Positions 13,603 to 14,260 of a stretch of DNA of 14,260 nucleotides are shown here, one piece after another. The stretch is taken from assembly GCA_002502785.1 (NCBI GenBank), contig DAQG01000050.1, positions 1 to 14,260 of the forward strand, read 5' to 3'. The position numbers and the translations under genes were made by a program. The DNA comes from Methanothrix harundinacea. GTDB taxonomy: Archaea > Halobacteriota > Methanosarcinia > Methanotrichales > Methanotrichaceae. Under the pieces are notes generated by a model that searched no databases, had not been told where the DNA came from, and was given only the letters and a program-made list of their open reading frames with translations. Each line of letters begins with the position of its first letter. The stretch's first letter is position 1.

Positions 13603-13682
13603 GGTGCTGGTTCGAAGGGTGTAACTGAAGTGATTTGGATTAGATGGCAGGACCCAGATACAACCCAACGGGAACCAGCACC
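13603..13682. repeat. Long inverted repeat downstream of the propeller gene
   Basis: GGTGCTGGTTC (13603-13613) is the exact reverse complement of GAACCAGCACC (13672-13682), 58 bases apart. Inside, GGGTGTA (13617-13623) can pair with TACAACCC near 13659-13666 if one base bulges. The whole could fold into a stem of about 80 bases in RNA, starting 33 bases after the propeller stop. It may be a 3' end structure or transcript stabiliser. Confidence 0.55.
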
Positions 13683-13701
13683 TTTAACCCTTCCCTCTGA
13701 G

Positions 13702-13724
13702 TTGCCTCCAAAATTTTGGTGCAA
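13702..13724. terminator. Hairpin between convergent genes, first of two similar copies
   Basis: CCAAAATTTTGG (13708-13719) is a perfect palindrome flanked by TTGC (13702-13705) and GCAA (13721-13724), followed on the + strand by AAAAAATG. It lies between the convergent propeller and membrane-protein genes, where a terminator is expected. Confidence 0.4.
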
Positions 13725-13746
13725 AAAATGAAGTTAGGGATTGAAA

Positions 13747-13770
13747 TTGCCCCCAAAAAATTGAGGGCAA
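13747..13770. terminator. Hairpin between convergent genes, second similar copy
   Basis: TTGCCCCCAA (13747-13756) pairs with TTGAGGGCAA (13761-13770) at 9 of 10 positions around an AAAA loop. It starts with the same TTGCC(T/C)CCAAAA as the hairpin at 13702. It may end transcription of the membrane-protein gene arriving on the minus strand or of the propeller gene; a T run is lacking on the + strand. Confidence 0.4.
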
Positions 13771-13821
13771 GACCACTTGGGAGGGCTTCCATTTCTTCGT
13801 GTTCGAGATCTGCTCATTCCG

Positions 13822-14260
13822 TCACACTGCAGCTTTTGCATACGTCCTGATCGTTCTAATCTCCTGTGCACCCAAAACGATCATGATAAGACCGAATATC
13901 GATTCAATCCCAAACCCGCCAGCGCTTACATTTATAAGACCGGCGAAGAGCAAGGCCATTCCAAGGGGGATGAACATGCTGCGTTCCTGAATGCCCAGCG
14001 CCGACGCGCCAAATATCACCAGGACTATACCCCAGACGGGATCCAGAAATCCTGAGAGCATGATGCCAAAAATCCCGATGGCCACAAGTACAGAGCCCCA
14101 AACACGAAGGTCTCTCTTCATTTCAGCGACGGTCTTATTTGGCACAGCTGAAGGGAGCCACCTCGGACGTGTCGAGTAGCCTTCAAGCCAATTTGTGCGA
14201 AATACGATCGCACCTAACAGCACAAATAAGAACCATTTAGATATACCCCTCTCCAGATTT
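13822..14260 (-). CDS. Multi-pass membrane protein, partial (5' end outside window)
   Basis: The minus-strand frame stays open to the window's edge at 14260, giving 145 residues ending in TGA at 13822. A GTG at 14223 is the only start codon I see in frame, but it falls inside the first hydrophobic helix (KWFLFVLLGAIVF) and has no ribosome binding site, so the true start probably lies beyond the window. About five membrane helices are predicted: the one above, VWGSVLVAIGIFGIMLSG, PVWGIVLVIFGASALGI, FIPLGMALLFAGLINVS, and ESIFGLIMIVLGAQEI. A soluble loop with several basic residues (RTNWLEGYSTRPRWLPSAV) follows helix 1. Gly-rich helix pairs (GIxLVxFGAxxL) resemble small uncharacterised archaeal membrane proteins. 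The family is not recognised. It converges on the propeller gene. Confidence 0.75.
   Translation of the reverse strand, partial: NLERGISKWFLFVLLGAIVFRTNWLEGYSTRPRWLPSAVPNKTVAEMKRDLRVWGSVLVAIGIFGIMLSGFLDPVWGIVLVIFGASALGIQERSMFIPLGMALLFAGLINVSAGGFGIESIFGLIMIVLGAQEIRTIRTYAKAAV

Noticed and set aside
13500..13724. Minus-strand frame overlapping the end of the propeller gene
   Set aside because: It runs through the inverted repeats, has no start signal, and shows no protein-like pattern.

Overview
This window comes from an archaeon, most likely an acetate-using methanogen of the Methanosarcinales and possibly close to Methanothrix (Methanosaeta). The basis is a complete A1AO-type ATP synthase operon in the order H-I-K-E-C-F-A-B-D (as in the Methanosarcina aha operon), TTG and GTG starts, strong GGAGG/GGTGAT ribosome binding sites, and archaeal TATA-like promoters. 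The genus is inferred from protein style and was not checked by a search.

Layout. Positions 1-323 hold the end of a gene running in from the left; it is less GC-rich than its neighbours and may encode a nucleotide-hydrolase or TIR-like domain. Next is a GNAT acetyltransferase (372-893, + strand). From 1013 to 11627 everything is on the minus strand. Read from right to left this is atpH, atpI, atpK, atpE, atpC, atpF, atpA, atpB and atpD, then a tightly spaced tail: a DUF22-like protein, a UPF0216/DUF61 protein, a 53-residue membrane protein and a coiled-coil protein. After an 88-base gap comes a 55-residue membrane protein. Most ATP synthase junctions overlap or are under 25 bases. The exception is the 75 bases before atpK, which may hold an extra promoter.

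Positions 11628-12289 are an AT-rich divergent control region with no gene. It holds the atp promoter, a 36-base near-perfect palindrome, several other inverted repeats, and recurring copies of ATCAC(G/T)ATTA near both outward promoters. To the right, 12290-13570 encodes a secreted protein made almost entirely of seven tandem repeats, very probably a seven-bladed beta-propeller. Positions 13571-13821 hold inverted repeats between convergent genes. The window ends inside a multi-pass membrane protein gene on the minus strand (13822-14260, partial).

How it works together. Subunits A3B3 form the catalytic head, and D, F and C form the central stalk. E and H form the peripheral stalks, I is the stator membrane subunit, and K forms the ion-driven ring. 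The most notable point is K. It is a fused double hairpin in which the first ion-binding Glu is replaced by Gln, leaving one carboxylate per four helices, and the side chains that bind Na+ in the Enterococcus hirae rotor appear to be kept. The unstudied genes at the operon's end are candidates for assembly or accessory functions.
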